Shown piece by piece: positions 46,327-54,840 of a stretch of 64,000 bases of DNA (positions within the stretch are counted from its first letter, which is position 1; every line of letters starts with the position of its first letter). The translations under genes were made by a program, and so were the position numbers. Below the pieces are notes generated by a model. It was not told the origin of the DNA and did not search any database. It was given only the letters and a program-made list of their open reading frames with translations. This stretch comes from Phytophthora hibernalis. Its lineage: Eukaryota > Oomycota > Peronosporomycetes > Peronosporales > Peronosporaceae. The stretch is from contig JAAKBF010000076.1 of the NCBI GenBank assembly GCA_012656075.1, positions 434,001 through 498,000 on the forward strand. The letters are read 5' to 3'.

Positions 46327-46835
46327 TCACAGATCGCGGTCTTGTTCGTCCAAGTCATTCAGCACTTCGTCGATCCCCGATCGATCTGTGATCAGCACCA
46401 AGTGCCAGCCAAACTGCAACAACATCGTCAGTCTGTCGTCAACTTCAACATTTCCCTCCGCCAGTATTAACCCATACTATACCTGCGTCTGCACCTTGTG
46501 AACTTCCCCACAGCGCTCTCAAAGGCAACCTTGTCGAACTCGGGCACCATCTGGCCACGACCGAACGACCCAAGATCGCCGCCCTTTCTACTCGACGGAC
46601 ACTTGCTGCGCTCTTTGGCGAGTCGAGCGAAGTCCGTCTCGAGGTCGTCCGACTGCTCCAACTCCTTCAGGATCTCGTCGCACTCCTCCTCAGTCGGGAT
46701 CAAGATGTGACTCGCCCGAGCCGTGGGCTTCTCCGCTGCCATCACAGCCTTCGGACCGAAATCCAGCACGTTAAAGACGGCAATCGCCAGGATCAAGCTC
46801 AGCAGCGTCGTGAACACACGCTTCATTGTCGCCAT
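46327..46835 (-). CDS. Secretory parvulin-type peptidyl-prolyl isomerase, single domain
   Basis: Start 46835 (MATMKRVFTTLLSLILAIAV), giving a signal peptide or anchor. The parvulin domain is HILIPTEEECDEILKELEQ, FARLAKERSKCPSSRKGGDL, GRGQMVPEFDKVAFE, then across an intron (46482-46414, GTATAG...TTGCAG) VQTQ-FGWHLVLITDRS, ending near EQDRDL. It is closely related to the first domain of the gene at 44455. One missing base in the GGGG run near 46505 (CCCC on the + strand) breaks the frame just before the intron. The intron is well supported because the same VQTQFGWH motif is uninterrupted in the paralogue. Confidence 0.82.
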
Positions 46836-47023
46836 TCGTCCCCGAAGATATCTCTCAAAATTGTATCTTCCGAAAATGACCTTTTGATTTTCAAAATAAT
46901 ACCTAGTGTGTACCACACAACGCCGTACTTACAACGACCATCCCTGTAGTCAATACAAATTTCAAGTGAACCTTTATCAAACCCATTTTCCTACTATTAA
47001 TACTCGGTTTCTCGCCTCTACTG

Positions 47024-47797
47024 ATGATGAAGACTCCGTCGGCAGAAGAGGAGTTGGCCCTGGCTAATGCGGCCACGGAACCTGATGGGACCTTGGACCA
47101 CCAGCTGATTTTGCAACTCCAGGGACAACAAGCGCTCAATCAAGGCCAGACCCAAAGTTGTGCGGGTCCCGCCCTTAATAGTGGCCCCTCCGACCCCAAG
47201 TCCCATATTATGGCAAATGGGTCCAATAATGCACCGGAAAAGGCAACTTCCTCCACAGTCATGCAACGGAAAAGTGTCCCATTGAGCATGAAAAAAGAGG
47301 CGATTCAGTGGATAATGGGTCCTGGCAACGGGGTCCCGTCTCGAGCTGAAAAACACTTTGCATCGTTGAATTGGGACGTGAGCGCGTCTTCGTTCCGCAA
47401 GTGGTGGAAGAATCGAGACGTGATTTTGGGCGACTCGACAAGCAAGAAACGGGTCAGTGGCGGAGGCAGGAAACCGGTTCTGGACGACTCGGAGGAGAAA
47501 ATGTTGGTGGTGGCCATCCAAGAACGAGCCAAGAAGGACAAAGTCACGCGGAAATGGATCGCCAAGACGGCACGACGCATGTTCCGCAGGTCGGACTCGA
47601 CGTTTAAGGCCTCGGAGAATTGGGTCTCCAAGTTTATTCGACGCAACGGACTCACGCTCAAGCGCAGCTGCGTTTCCTACGACCCTCCTGCAAATGTAGA
47701 GCAAAGGAGACAACAGATCCAAGCTAGTGGAGCGGAAACTGGAGCGGGTACCGCGTACGTTGACAGCAAAGTCAAGGTAGAATTTGTTGATTTGTAG
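47024..47797 (+). CDS. CENP-B/pogo-type helix-turn-helix DNA-binding protein
   Basis: 257 residues from ATG 47024 (a second ATG follows directly). The N-terminal ~80 residues are disordered. A psq-like HTH follows at about 84-135 (MKKEAIQWIMGPGNGVPSRA, SSFRKWWKNRD), and a CENP-B-type HTH at about 145-215 (RKPVLDDSEEKMLVVAIQER, KWIAKTARRMF, ASENWVSKFIRRNGLTLKR). No DDE transposase domain follows; the protein stops about 40 residues later at KVKVEFVDL, whose VKVE motif could be a SUMO-binding or modification site. It resembles the DNA-binding half of pogo/Tigger transposases and may be a domesticated gene or an element that lost its catalytic half. Intact reading, no TIRs seen nearby. Confidence 0.75.
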   Translation: MMKTPSAEEELALANAATEPDGTLDHQLILQLQGQQALNQGQTQSCAGPALNSGPSDPKSHIMANGSNNAPEKATSSTVMQRKSVPLSMKKEAIQWIMGPGNGVPSRAEKHFASLNWDVSASSFRKWWKNRDVILGDSTSKKRVSGGGRKPVLDDSEEKMLVVAIQERAKKDKVTRKWIAKTARRMFRRSDSTFKASENWVSKFIRRNGLTLKRSCVSYDPPANVEQRRQQIQASGAETGAGTAYVDSKVKVEFVDL

Positions 47798-48084
47798 GTA
47801 TTGACGCCAATATTTTGCTGTTTTGATGTTGCAGTGTTGTTGTGTAGCAGGTTTGATATTTATGAACGGTTTGGCTTTCCAGGTCATGGCTGAGAAGGAA
47901 AACTCAACATGCGTTGCATACACCATGAATCTACTACTGTACTTTCATGTTGCTGACTTCACTGTTTGTATGTACCGGTAGTTGCGTGCGTTGCTATGAT
48001 ATCTTTTCTTTACTCTTTATCGTGCTTCTTGATAAAAAATCAAGATCGAAGTCGTAAATAAACAGCCACGCACTCGAATGACAG
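47798..48084. other. Convergent intergenic region
   Basis: About 290 bp between the stops of the CENP-B-like gene and the first expansin-like gene. No feature is seen beyond AT-rich sequence near 48000-48060. Confidence 0.5.
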
Positions 48085-48809
48085 CTAATTGCGGTTCCGA
48101 CGGATGATGCACTTTGACGGTTTGTTGGTGAATTGACGATTCGTGTTGGTACATTGTCCGGCCGTGAGTGAGTACGTGCCATCGATGACTTCGGAGTTAA
48201 CAGAGGTGAGCGTGACGCGTACTTGACTAAGATTTTCTCCGTTCGGCTGAGAGCTGCTGATAAGGTAATAGTATGCTCCATTCAGCATATTCACAGCTTG
48301 GCCATTGATACTGACGCTCTGGACCCCTACAAGTGTGTTCGTGGGCTGCACCGCAACCCAGAAGCCATTGCTTCCTTGCTTGAGGCAGATCTTGATGGTT
48401 TCTGGGTTGGGGCAGTCCACAAACTGCCACCGAATTTTCAGACGGCTTGGGTTAAAACCCGTGACGGCCCTAAAGACAGTCGGTGAGAGGTCCAAGTCTC
48501 CATTTTTGCATTCGGACACCGATCCACGATCTGGACGATGGCAGATGCGGTTTGATCGGTACACTGCGAGTCGATGCAGGAAACTTGAGCGCAGCGACCA
48601 CAATTGCCCAAATTGTTCCACTGCACCTCGTTCAGCGCGGCATAATTTGTGGTTGCAAGGCTGTTGTACGACATGAAGTTGCAATTGCCGCTGCTAACTT
48701 GCCCAAGTGTGTAGGCGGTGCCATCGCCTTCAAAATACTCAGCTGAAGAAAAACCGGCGGCAGTGGCGCACAAGGCGAGGAGGGAACGGAAGCAAGACGT
48801 GTTGACCAT
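48085..48809 (-). CDS. Expansin-like secreted protein, gene 1
   Basis: Start 48809 (MVNTSCFRSLLALCATAAGF) gives a signal peptide. The mature start YFEGDGTAYTLGQVSSGNCN and the double-psi beta-barrel with GDLDLSPTVF (the counterpart of the expansin HFDLS motif) are followed by a second, pollen-allergen-like domain (RWQFVDCPNPETIKICLKQG, WVAVQPTNTLVGVQ, YYYLIS). Expansins loosen cell walls non-enzymatically. It ends with a short basic tail (SKCIIRRNRN). One missing base near 48513 breaks the frame in the DRCPEC motif kept in the paralogues. The five copies share the same strand and order, indicating tandem duplication. Confidence 0.85.
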
Positions 48810-49514
48810 GGTGCTTGGAGTGTTATGTTGAAGTCGAATTGAGGAGTGTCAAATTGAAGCAGTACCCGGTATGACGCAGCGAGCGCTGGTTTCATTCACG
48901 GCAATGAGATCAATTCGGTAACGTTGATTCCGCTAAATGGTGCCAGAACGGTGGTCCTCCACCTAAAATCAGAGCTATGCGCTTGCTTTCCTTGTCTGTA
49001 TTATCCCATTTCTGCTTTTATCGTACATCGCAGGCGCCTCACTAATCATAGGAATGAGAAAGCACGTTACCCGATGCATTCCTGGAAACCATTTCGAGGG
49101 TAGGAAATGATTTAGTTTACCAAATAAGTTTGGTAAGCCAAGTTTGGAAACTTGGTGGGAAAACGGCATGGGATGTTGGTGCTCTAATTCTAGAGAACTT
49201 TGGATTGATTCTGGAGAACATTCACGCGTCAATCTACATTTGGTAAATGGGACGTTGTTTCGGAGCTCCTGGGAGATGATAAGCAGTTGGCATGGCTTCT
49301 TAGGAATTTGCCAACGCTACTGAAATGGTCGTTGGCGATGAAGATTGTGCCGCATCTGCTTCTCCTTCGTCCCACGTGAACACGCGGTGACATCTTCATT
49401 AAGCAGAAGAACTCTTGCAATAAAGGAAACGTCTTATTTACTCATACCGTATTACGTTTCTACGACGTTGACAGACTTCCATTACGAGCAACCCCGGTAC
49501 GAACTATCTCACAG
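48810..49514. other. Intergenic region, expansin genes 1 and 2
   Basis: About 700 bp without a supportable gene. A run of related GTTTGG-A words lies at 49125-49155. Confidence 0.45.
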
Positions 49515-50722
49515 TTAGTCTCGACGGCTTCTCACACGGCACTTGAGTGAACTCGCACTAGGAATCCCAGTTGTGGAAGTTGGTGTGGCCTTAGTAGCAG
49601 CAGGCATTGCTGAAGTGGAAACAGGAGCTGAAGCAGTAGACGTAGCGGTGGCAGTAGTGCTAGTCGGGGCCGTGGTGGTCTCCTCTGTAAAAGAACTATC
49701 AGCTTCATCTGCGACGCTGCTTTCTTGTGTCTGAGTAGCTGACGTGGCTGTTGGTGTAGCAGAGGTGGACGTCGATGACTCCGTAGTAGATACCGGCGTT
49801 GCCATGGTAGACACCGGTGTACCTGTGGTGGACGTCGGGTTGCCGTGGTAGACACCGGTGCTGCCGTGGTAGACACTGGTGCTGTCGTGGTAGACACTGG
49901 TGCTGTCGTGGTAGACACTGGTGCTGTCGTGGTAGACACTGGTGCTGTCGTGGTAGACACTGGTGTTGTCGTGGTTGATGTCGTAGTGGTGGACGTCGTT
50001 GTCGAGGTGCTAGTCTGACTACTGGTCTGGCTGCTGCTGCTTGCTGTAAACTGCTGGTTCGTGTCCACACACTCTCCGGCCGACATCGAGTAGGTTCCGT
50101 CGAGCGTCTCACCCTCAATGGACGTGATCGAGACGCTCACCGCTGTCAGATCCACTTCGCTAGTGCTTTCAATCAAATAGTAATAGGCGCTGTCCACCAT
50201 CGTGGTCGACTCGCCATTGATCGTCACGGTCTCCACACCGACCAACGTGTTGGTGGGCTGAACTGCCACGTAGTATCCGTTGCTGCCAGTCTTGAGGCAC
50301 ACCTCGATGGTTCTCGGATTGGGGCAGTCGACGAACCGCCAGCGGATTGTCAGGCGACTGGGGTCCGAGCCAGTGATGTTCGTGAACACCGTCGGGGACA
50401 GATCCAAATCACCAGAGCTACACTCTGGACATCGGTCCAAAATCTGCACGATAGCGGTAGTGGTCTGGTCCGCACACTGGTCGTCGATGCACGACACCTC
50501 GGCGCAGCGGCCGCAGTTGGCCAACTCGCCCCATTGATCGTTGTTCAGCGCCGCGTAGTTGGTGGAAGCAGTCGAGATGGCCGACATGAAGTTGCAATTG
50601 CCACTGCTGACATCGCCGAGTGTGTAGCTGGTGCCGTCGCCTTCGTAGTATTCGGCCGAGGCGAAAGCGACAGCGGCGACGCCCAGTGCTGCAAGCGCGC
50701 GGAAGTGCAGAGTGCTGGCCAT
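49515..50722 (-). CDS. Expansin-like secreted protein with mucin-like tail, gene 2
   Basis: Start 50722 (MASTLHFRALAALGVAAVAF), with a signal peptide ending near FASA. The two expansin domains are intact through about residue 225 (EYYEGDGTSYTLGDVSSGNC, DRCPECSSGDLDLSPTVF, DCPNPRTIEVCLKTGSN). A Ser/Thr-rich region of about 170 residues follows, including seven PVSTTTA-type repeats, then a Cys-containing basic end (SLKCRVRSRRD) like that of genes 1 and 3. The Thr-rich stalk is probably O-glycosylated. A missing base in a C run near 49840 breaks the frame after the repeats, and the Ser/Thr-rich reading resumes at once in the next frame to stop at 49515. A CTCATTTCCCAATTG initiator-like motif lies 11-26 bp upstream. 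Confidence 0.87.
49842..49988. repeat. 21-bp minisatellite, about 7 copies
   Basis: Units of the form GTCGTGGTAGACACTGGTGCT (on +), four of them identical, coding the PVSTTTA repeats of expansin-like gene 2. The multiple-of-three length keeps the frame, so copy number could vary without loss of function. Confidence 0.9.
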
Positions 50723-50732
50723 TGTCGAAGGT

Positions 50733-50748
50733 CAATTGGGAAATGAGA
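50733..50748 (-). promoter_or_regulatory. Initiator-like motif, expansin gene 2
   Basis: TCTCATTTCCCAATTG on the - strand, ending 11 bp before the ATG at 50722. Related motifs stand before genes 3 and 4, and the form fits the oomycete initiator (TCA-YTTYY core). Confidence 0.55.
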
Positions 50749-51327
50749 GTCTTGATCGCAGTGGACTGAGGCCAGGATCTCCAACGGTAGGTGTCATGCC
50801 ACCACGTATTCGGTCGGCATGCTTGATCTTCATGTATCCGAGACCAAGGTCGCGCGTCCTGTTCTTGGATACCAGCTGGAGGCGCTTGACGCTCGTCCAC
50901 GAAGGTTTCGTAACGACGTTATGATGCGGATGTCGAGTGTCGAGTCGACGCCAGCGAAACTGAAGCATGGGATCGATGCTACGTTGGCCGAGTCTTGGTG
51001 CGCTTTCGCTTTGCTTGGCATTGACCCGATGCTCATTGGTTGCATCAGATCAGAGGCGTATGCACCGCAGATGGAGATATCAAGGGCACTGACGACGCAC
51101 AACTGGGACCGTCGCCAGTCTCCGCTGGTCAGTCAGTATCCGCTCTCAGCATGTGGCGGCGAAGCGATCGATCCGAGGACGGTTGCTGCATCAGGAGGCC
51201 GGAGCAAGGCTGAACGTTTGAGTAGCAATAACGTGGACAATAGTCTATTAGATACAGCCCCTTCGAATGGACGAGGACTACAAACGCACGAACGCTACGC
51301 TCGACTTGAACGGTCAGACGAATGGGA
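50749..51327. other. Intergenic region, expansin genes 2 and 3
   Basis: About 580 bp without a supportable gene. A 170-codon + strand frame here (50819-51331) has no recognisable domain and runs into the 3' end of gene 3. Confidence 0.4.
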
Positions 51328-52466
51328 TTAGTTGCGGTGGCGACGCACGCGGCACTTGGATGTATCACCGGATTGCGTAGGTGCGTCCGTAGTCGCACTT
51401 GTGGTCTCGGGGGTATTAATAGAAGTAGTAGCGTCGGGGTTGTTGACTCGGGGTTCCGGTCGTAACCTCGGGGGTTGCAGTGGTAGCCTCTGGTGTCGTA
51501 GCCTCCGGAGTGGCCGTCGTGGCTTCAGGAGCAGCGGTTGTTGCGATCAGCGCGATGGTTGCACCGGTCGAAGCCTCGTTCTGCACGGTATCCGACTGCG
51601 AGTTCTGCGTATTATCGGACTGGGAGCTCTGGTTCTCCTGCGAGTTGCCATCCTCCTGTCCGTACGAGCCCTCGACGGAAGTGCTAGCCGGAGCTGTGGT
51701 CGAAGGAGTACTTGTCGTAGAAGTTGGCGTAGCGTTGGGCGCGGCGGTCGTAGTGGCCGGGGTCGAAGTCGTCTGCGAAGTCTGCGAGGTAGATCCGCCG
51801 CCGAACTGCTCGTTCGTGCCCGTGCACTTGCCCGCCGTGAGCGAGTAGGAGCCGAGATCTCGTCGCCGTCGATGGAGGTGATGGCAACCCTGACGGCCGA
51901 CAGATCGGCTCCCGACGCGGTCGAGACGTAGTAGTATGCACCGTCCAGCATGGTCGTGTCATTGACCGTGACTCTCTTGACCCCGACCGCACCGTTCGTG
52001 GGCTGCACCGCGATCCAGTTGCTGTTGCTGCCTTCCTTCAAGCACACTTGAACGGTGCCTGGGTCGGGCAGTCCACGAACCGCCAACGCATCGCGAGCCG
52101 GTTGGGATCCAGACCCGTGATCTCCTTGTACACGGTCGGCGACAGGTCCAGCGCGCCGTGTGCGCACTCCGGGCAGCGGTCGAGCACCTGCACAACGGCC
52201 GTCTTGTTCTGCGCGGTGCACTGTTCGTCTACACAAGACACCTCGATGCATCGCCCACAACCGCCGAGGTTGTCCCATTGGGCTTCGTTCAGAGCCACGT
52301 AGTTGGTGGAAGCCGACGGGATAGCGGACATGAAGTTGCAGTTACCACTGCTAACCTGGCCAAGTGTGTAGCTCGTGCCATCGCCCTCAAAGTACTCGTC
52401 CGCCGCGGACGCGAACGCTGTGGTGGCGCCCAACAGAGCGACTGCGAAGTTGAAAGCGCGGACCAT
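51328..52466 (-). CDS. Expansin-like secreted protein with Thr-rich tail, gene 3
   Basis: Start 52466 (MVRAFNFAVALLGATTAF), with a signal peptide. Expansin domains: EYFEGDGTSYTLGQVSSGNC, GGCGRCIEVSCVDEQC, DRCPECAHGALDLSPTVY, then across a one-base gap near 52063 DPGTVQVCLKEGSNSNWI and YYYVSTASG. A further gap near 51855 leads to LTAGKCTGTNEQFGG, then a Thr/Ala/Pro-rich stalk, a Gln/Asn-rich spacer (SQENQSSQSDNTQNSQSD) and, after two more gaps near 51450-51475, a basic end SKCRVRRHRN. All gaps are in short homopolymers except the one near 51855, whose exact nature is unclear. Confidence 0.83.
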
Positions 52467-52505
52467 TGTGCAAACGCTTGATGGTGCTGTCGGACTGTGC
52501 TCGGT

Positions 52506-52520
52506 GAATTGGAAAATGAG
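52506..52520 (-). promoter_or_regulatory. Initiator-like motif, expansin gene 3
   Basis: CTCATTTTCCAATTC on the - strand, 40 bp before the ATG at 52466, matching the motif of gene 2. Confidence 0.55.
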
Positions 52521-53455
52521 CTGCTCACGGAGCACTTGCCAGGGGTCAGGACAGGACGCGAGGCAACAGCAGCGTCACTCGTCTGCTGTTGCTGTCAGAG
52601 GGTGTTTGTGGCGGCTGGAGCATGATGTGAGTGATGTGCACCAGACGCCACACGGACAGCGGGCACCTGGTTTACGAGCAGCACAATCGATCGATGCGTC
52701 ATCGTTTCTTTGGCTAGGCGCGGACTTGCGTGGGTCGCAACAACCCACCGAAGCGTCTCCAACGAGGACTTTGCAGTCGCAAGCGTTTAACGTGCGCCAT
52801 CTTCATGGAGACCACCTGCCTCCAGCGTCTGCTCCGGTCGATCAGCACGACGGAAATCAAGTTACCAATGGTAAGTTGGTAGTGCACATGTCTTGTGAAG
52901 GTTACAGCTGATCGATCAAACACCTGGACGGACACTCGACAAGAGCCCAAAGTTGAGGGCGGACCGAGCCATGCAGGCGAGATCGGCTCGATGCAAGGCT
53001 CTGATCACGGGTGCTCTGACGATAACAATGGCGACACGTCCAGCCGGTTTTTGCACAACGAGGCGACCGAGTCAAGCAGTGGGACATCCGACAGCGAAGT
53101 TCAGTTTAGAGCGCCACCGTGCTTGGAACTGAGCAACCAGAGCAATGTACCGCTGGCAGATGGCCGTCCACGACGAAGAGGATGGCAAGTCCTGACATCT
53201 TTGCGGCAAAGATGCATGCGCAGCTGGCGGACAAGTGGTGAGAGTCTCACCTGCTATCAAGTTCTGACTGCGGGAGTCTCCAAATTGTTGAGCTGCCAGC
53301 GTCTTATTAATCGATTCGCGTCAACTTGTTCAACTTCGAACAGTAAAACGAAACAGTTTGATATTCACATCATAGTGACTGAGGTCTCTACAGCGCACTG
53401 CACTTCCAGCGTATCCTCTAGCTCAGCACTTGCTGGGGTTTTCTTCAAGTTCTGC
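52521..53455 (+). other. Intergenic region with a possible small spliced gene
   Basis: Two + strand open frames (to 52911 and from 52895) would join through a GTAAGT...TTACAG intron of 37 nt (52872-52908), giving one reading with a possible ATG at 52516 inside the 5' leader of expansin gene 3. The product would be polar (RSNTWTDTRQEPKVEGG, DGRPRRRGWQVLTSLRQRC) with no family I know. It would run into the antisense of gene 4, so its 3' end is unclear. I do not regard it as established. Confidence 0.2.
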
Positions 53456-54130
53456 TTAGAACTGCTTCTTCGTGTCGACGCACTGGCCGATCGTCATCGA
53501 GTACGTACCCGACACGACGGTGCCGTCAACCGAGGTGACGTCCACCTTGACCTTGTCGAAAGGCACCTTGTCGCCGCTCTCGATGTAGAAGTAGTATCCG
53601 CTGTCCAGCATCTTGCCGGCCTTGCCGTTGATCGAGACGCTCTTCACGGCCGTGCGCGTGTTCGTGGGCTGGATGGCGACCCACCACGGGTTGCTGCCCT
53701 GCTTGAGGCACACCTTGATGGTGCCCGGACTCGGGCAGTCCACGTACTTCCAGCCGATTTTGATGCGGCCCGGGTTGTAGCCTACGATCTTGGTCAAAGC
53801 GCTAGGAGACATGTCCAAGTCGCCGAACTTGCATTCGGGGCAGCGGTCCACGACCTGCAGGGTGACGGATGTGTCCTTGTTCTTGCACTTGGGGTCGATG
53901 CACGTCGCCTCGATACACTGGCCGCAGTGCGTCTGGCTTTCCCATTGAGCCTGGTTGATGGCGACGTAGTTCGTCGACGCTTGGCTCCACGATGACATGA
54001 AGGCGCAGTTACCCATGCCGACGCCGCTCAGGTCGTACGGAGTGCCATCTCCCTGGAAGTAGGTCTGGCCGGCGGAAACGGCGGTGACGCCTAGAGTCAA
54101 GAGCGCGGAGTACTGCAGAACGCTCACCAT
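53456..54130 (-). CDS. Expansin-like secreted protein, short form, gene 4
   Basis: 224 residues from 54130 (MVSVLQYSALLTLGVTAVSA), signal peptide then TYFQGDGTPYDLSGVGMGNC. The two expansin domains are complete (DRCPECKFGDLDMSPSALT, KYVDCPSPGTIKVCLKQGSN, WWVAIQPTNT, GYYFYIESGDKV), and the protein stops at QCVDTKKQF, at the point where the others begin their tails. It therefore consists of the bare domain pair. No frame break. It is the most divergent copy (GYNPGRIKIGWKY). Confidence 0.9.
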   Translation of the reverse strand: MVSVLQYSALLTLGVTAVSAGQTYFQGDGTPYDLSGVGMGNCAFMSSWSQASTNYVAINQAQWESQTHCGQCIEATCIDPKCKNKDTSVTLQVVDRCPECKFGDLDMSPSALTKIVGYNPGRIKIGWKYVDCPSPGTIKVCLKQGSNPWWVAIQPTNTRTAVKSVSINGKAGKMLDSGYYFYIESGDKVPFDKVKVDVTSVDGTVVSGTYSMTIGQCVDTKKQF

Positions 54131-54153
54131 TGCTGTCCTTGTCGTTTTGAAGT

Positions 54154-54169
54154 CGAGTTGGAAAGTGAG
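54154..54169 (-). promoter_or_regulatory. Initiator-like motif, expansin gene 4
   Basis: CTCACTTTCCAACTCG on the - strand, 24 bp before the ATG at 54130. Confidence 0.55.
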
Positions 54170-54840
54170 GACATTGGGCAGCGAGACGAACTCGCGAAGC
54201 GGAAGGAGAGGAGGAGGTCGGCAAGCGGCACAGACCAGCTCAAGGAACAACCAGGGATGTGCCTCCGCGATGTTACGCTACGCGGACGAATACAGTCCAG
54301 ACACGACGTAAACTCCAAACCCTTTGCGGCGCGTTCGTTCGAACAGCCAATCTGTCGGATAATGAGTCAACGGCAGCTCCTTGATTCATGGAGCTGCCGT
54401 TGACGCATGGAGATAACGGCTCCAAATGGTCGCCATTACAGTGATTTCACGCTACCCTGCAGTTTATCTGTGGTTCCTCTTCCTCTTTCGAGCGCTGGTA
54501 CTGTACAGACAAATCCTGGGCTTGATGGTCGAATTGCGTTAGCGCTAGCAAAAGGCCAAGCGGGGGTGGGCTGGGCGGAAGCTGCAGATTGGGCTTGGCG
54601 CTTGCGCGCCGCAGCAAGACCTCTGGATATCGTTCATTGTTCGAGGTCGCTTCTCGACAAGCACACCCTTCGGTCGTTAGTCTGACAAAGCTCACTTCAA
54701 CAGCGTTCGCAACAATATGGTTTTGATTCTAGTTCTCCTATAACGACAACACACGAAAAACAATCTGCACACGAATGACAAGCGGGTGGAAGTCATAGGC
54801 CCTTCACACCACGCAAGGAGACGGACGTCGATCGATTGAT
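54170..54840. other. Intergenic region, expansin genes 4 and 5
   Basis: About 670 bp. Apart from the hairpin at 54364-54406 no feature is seen. Confidence 0.5.
54364..54406. repeat. Hairpin-forming inverted repeat
   Basis: GTCAACGGCAGCTCC (54366-54380) and its exact complement (54390-54404) with a 9-base loop; three further pairs extend the stem past one mismatch. Lies between expansin genes 4 and 5. Confidence 0.85.

Noticed and set aside
52895..53995. 366-codon + strand frame
   Set aside because: Its second half is the exact complement of expansin gene 4; only the first part is considered as a weak candidate.
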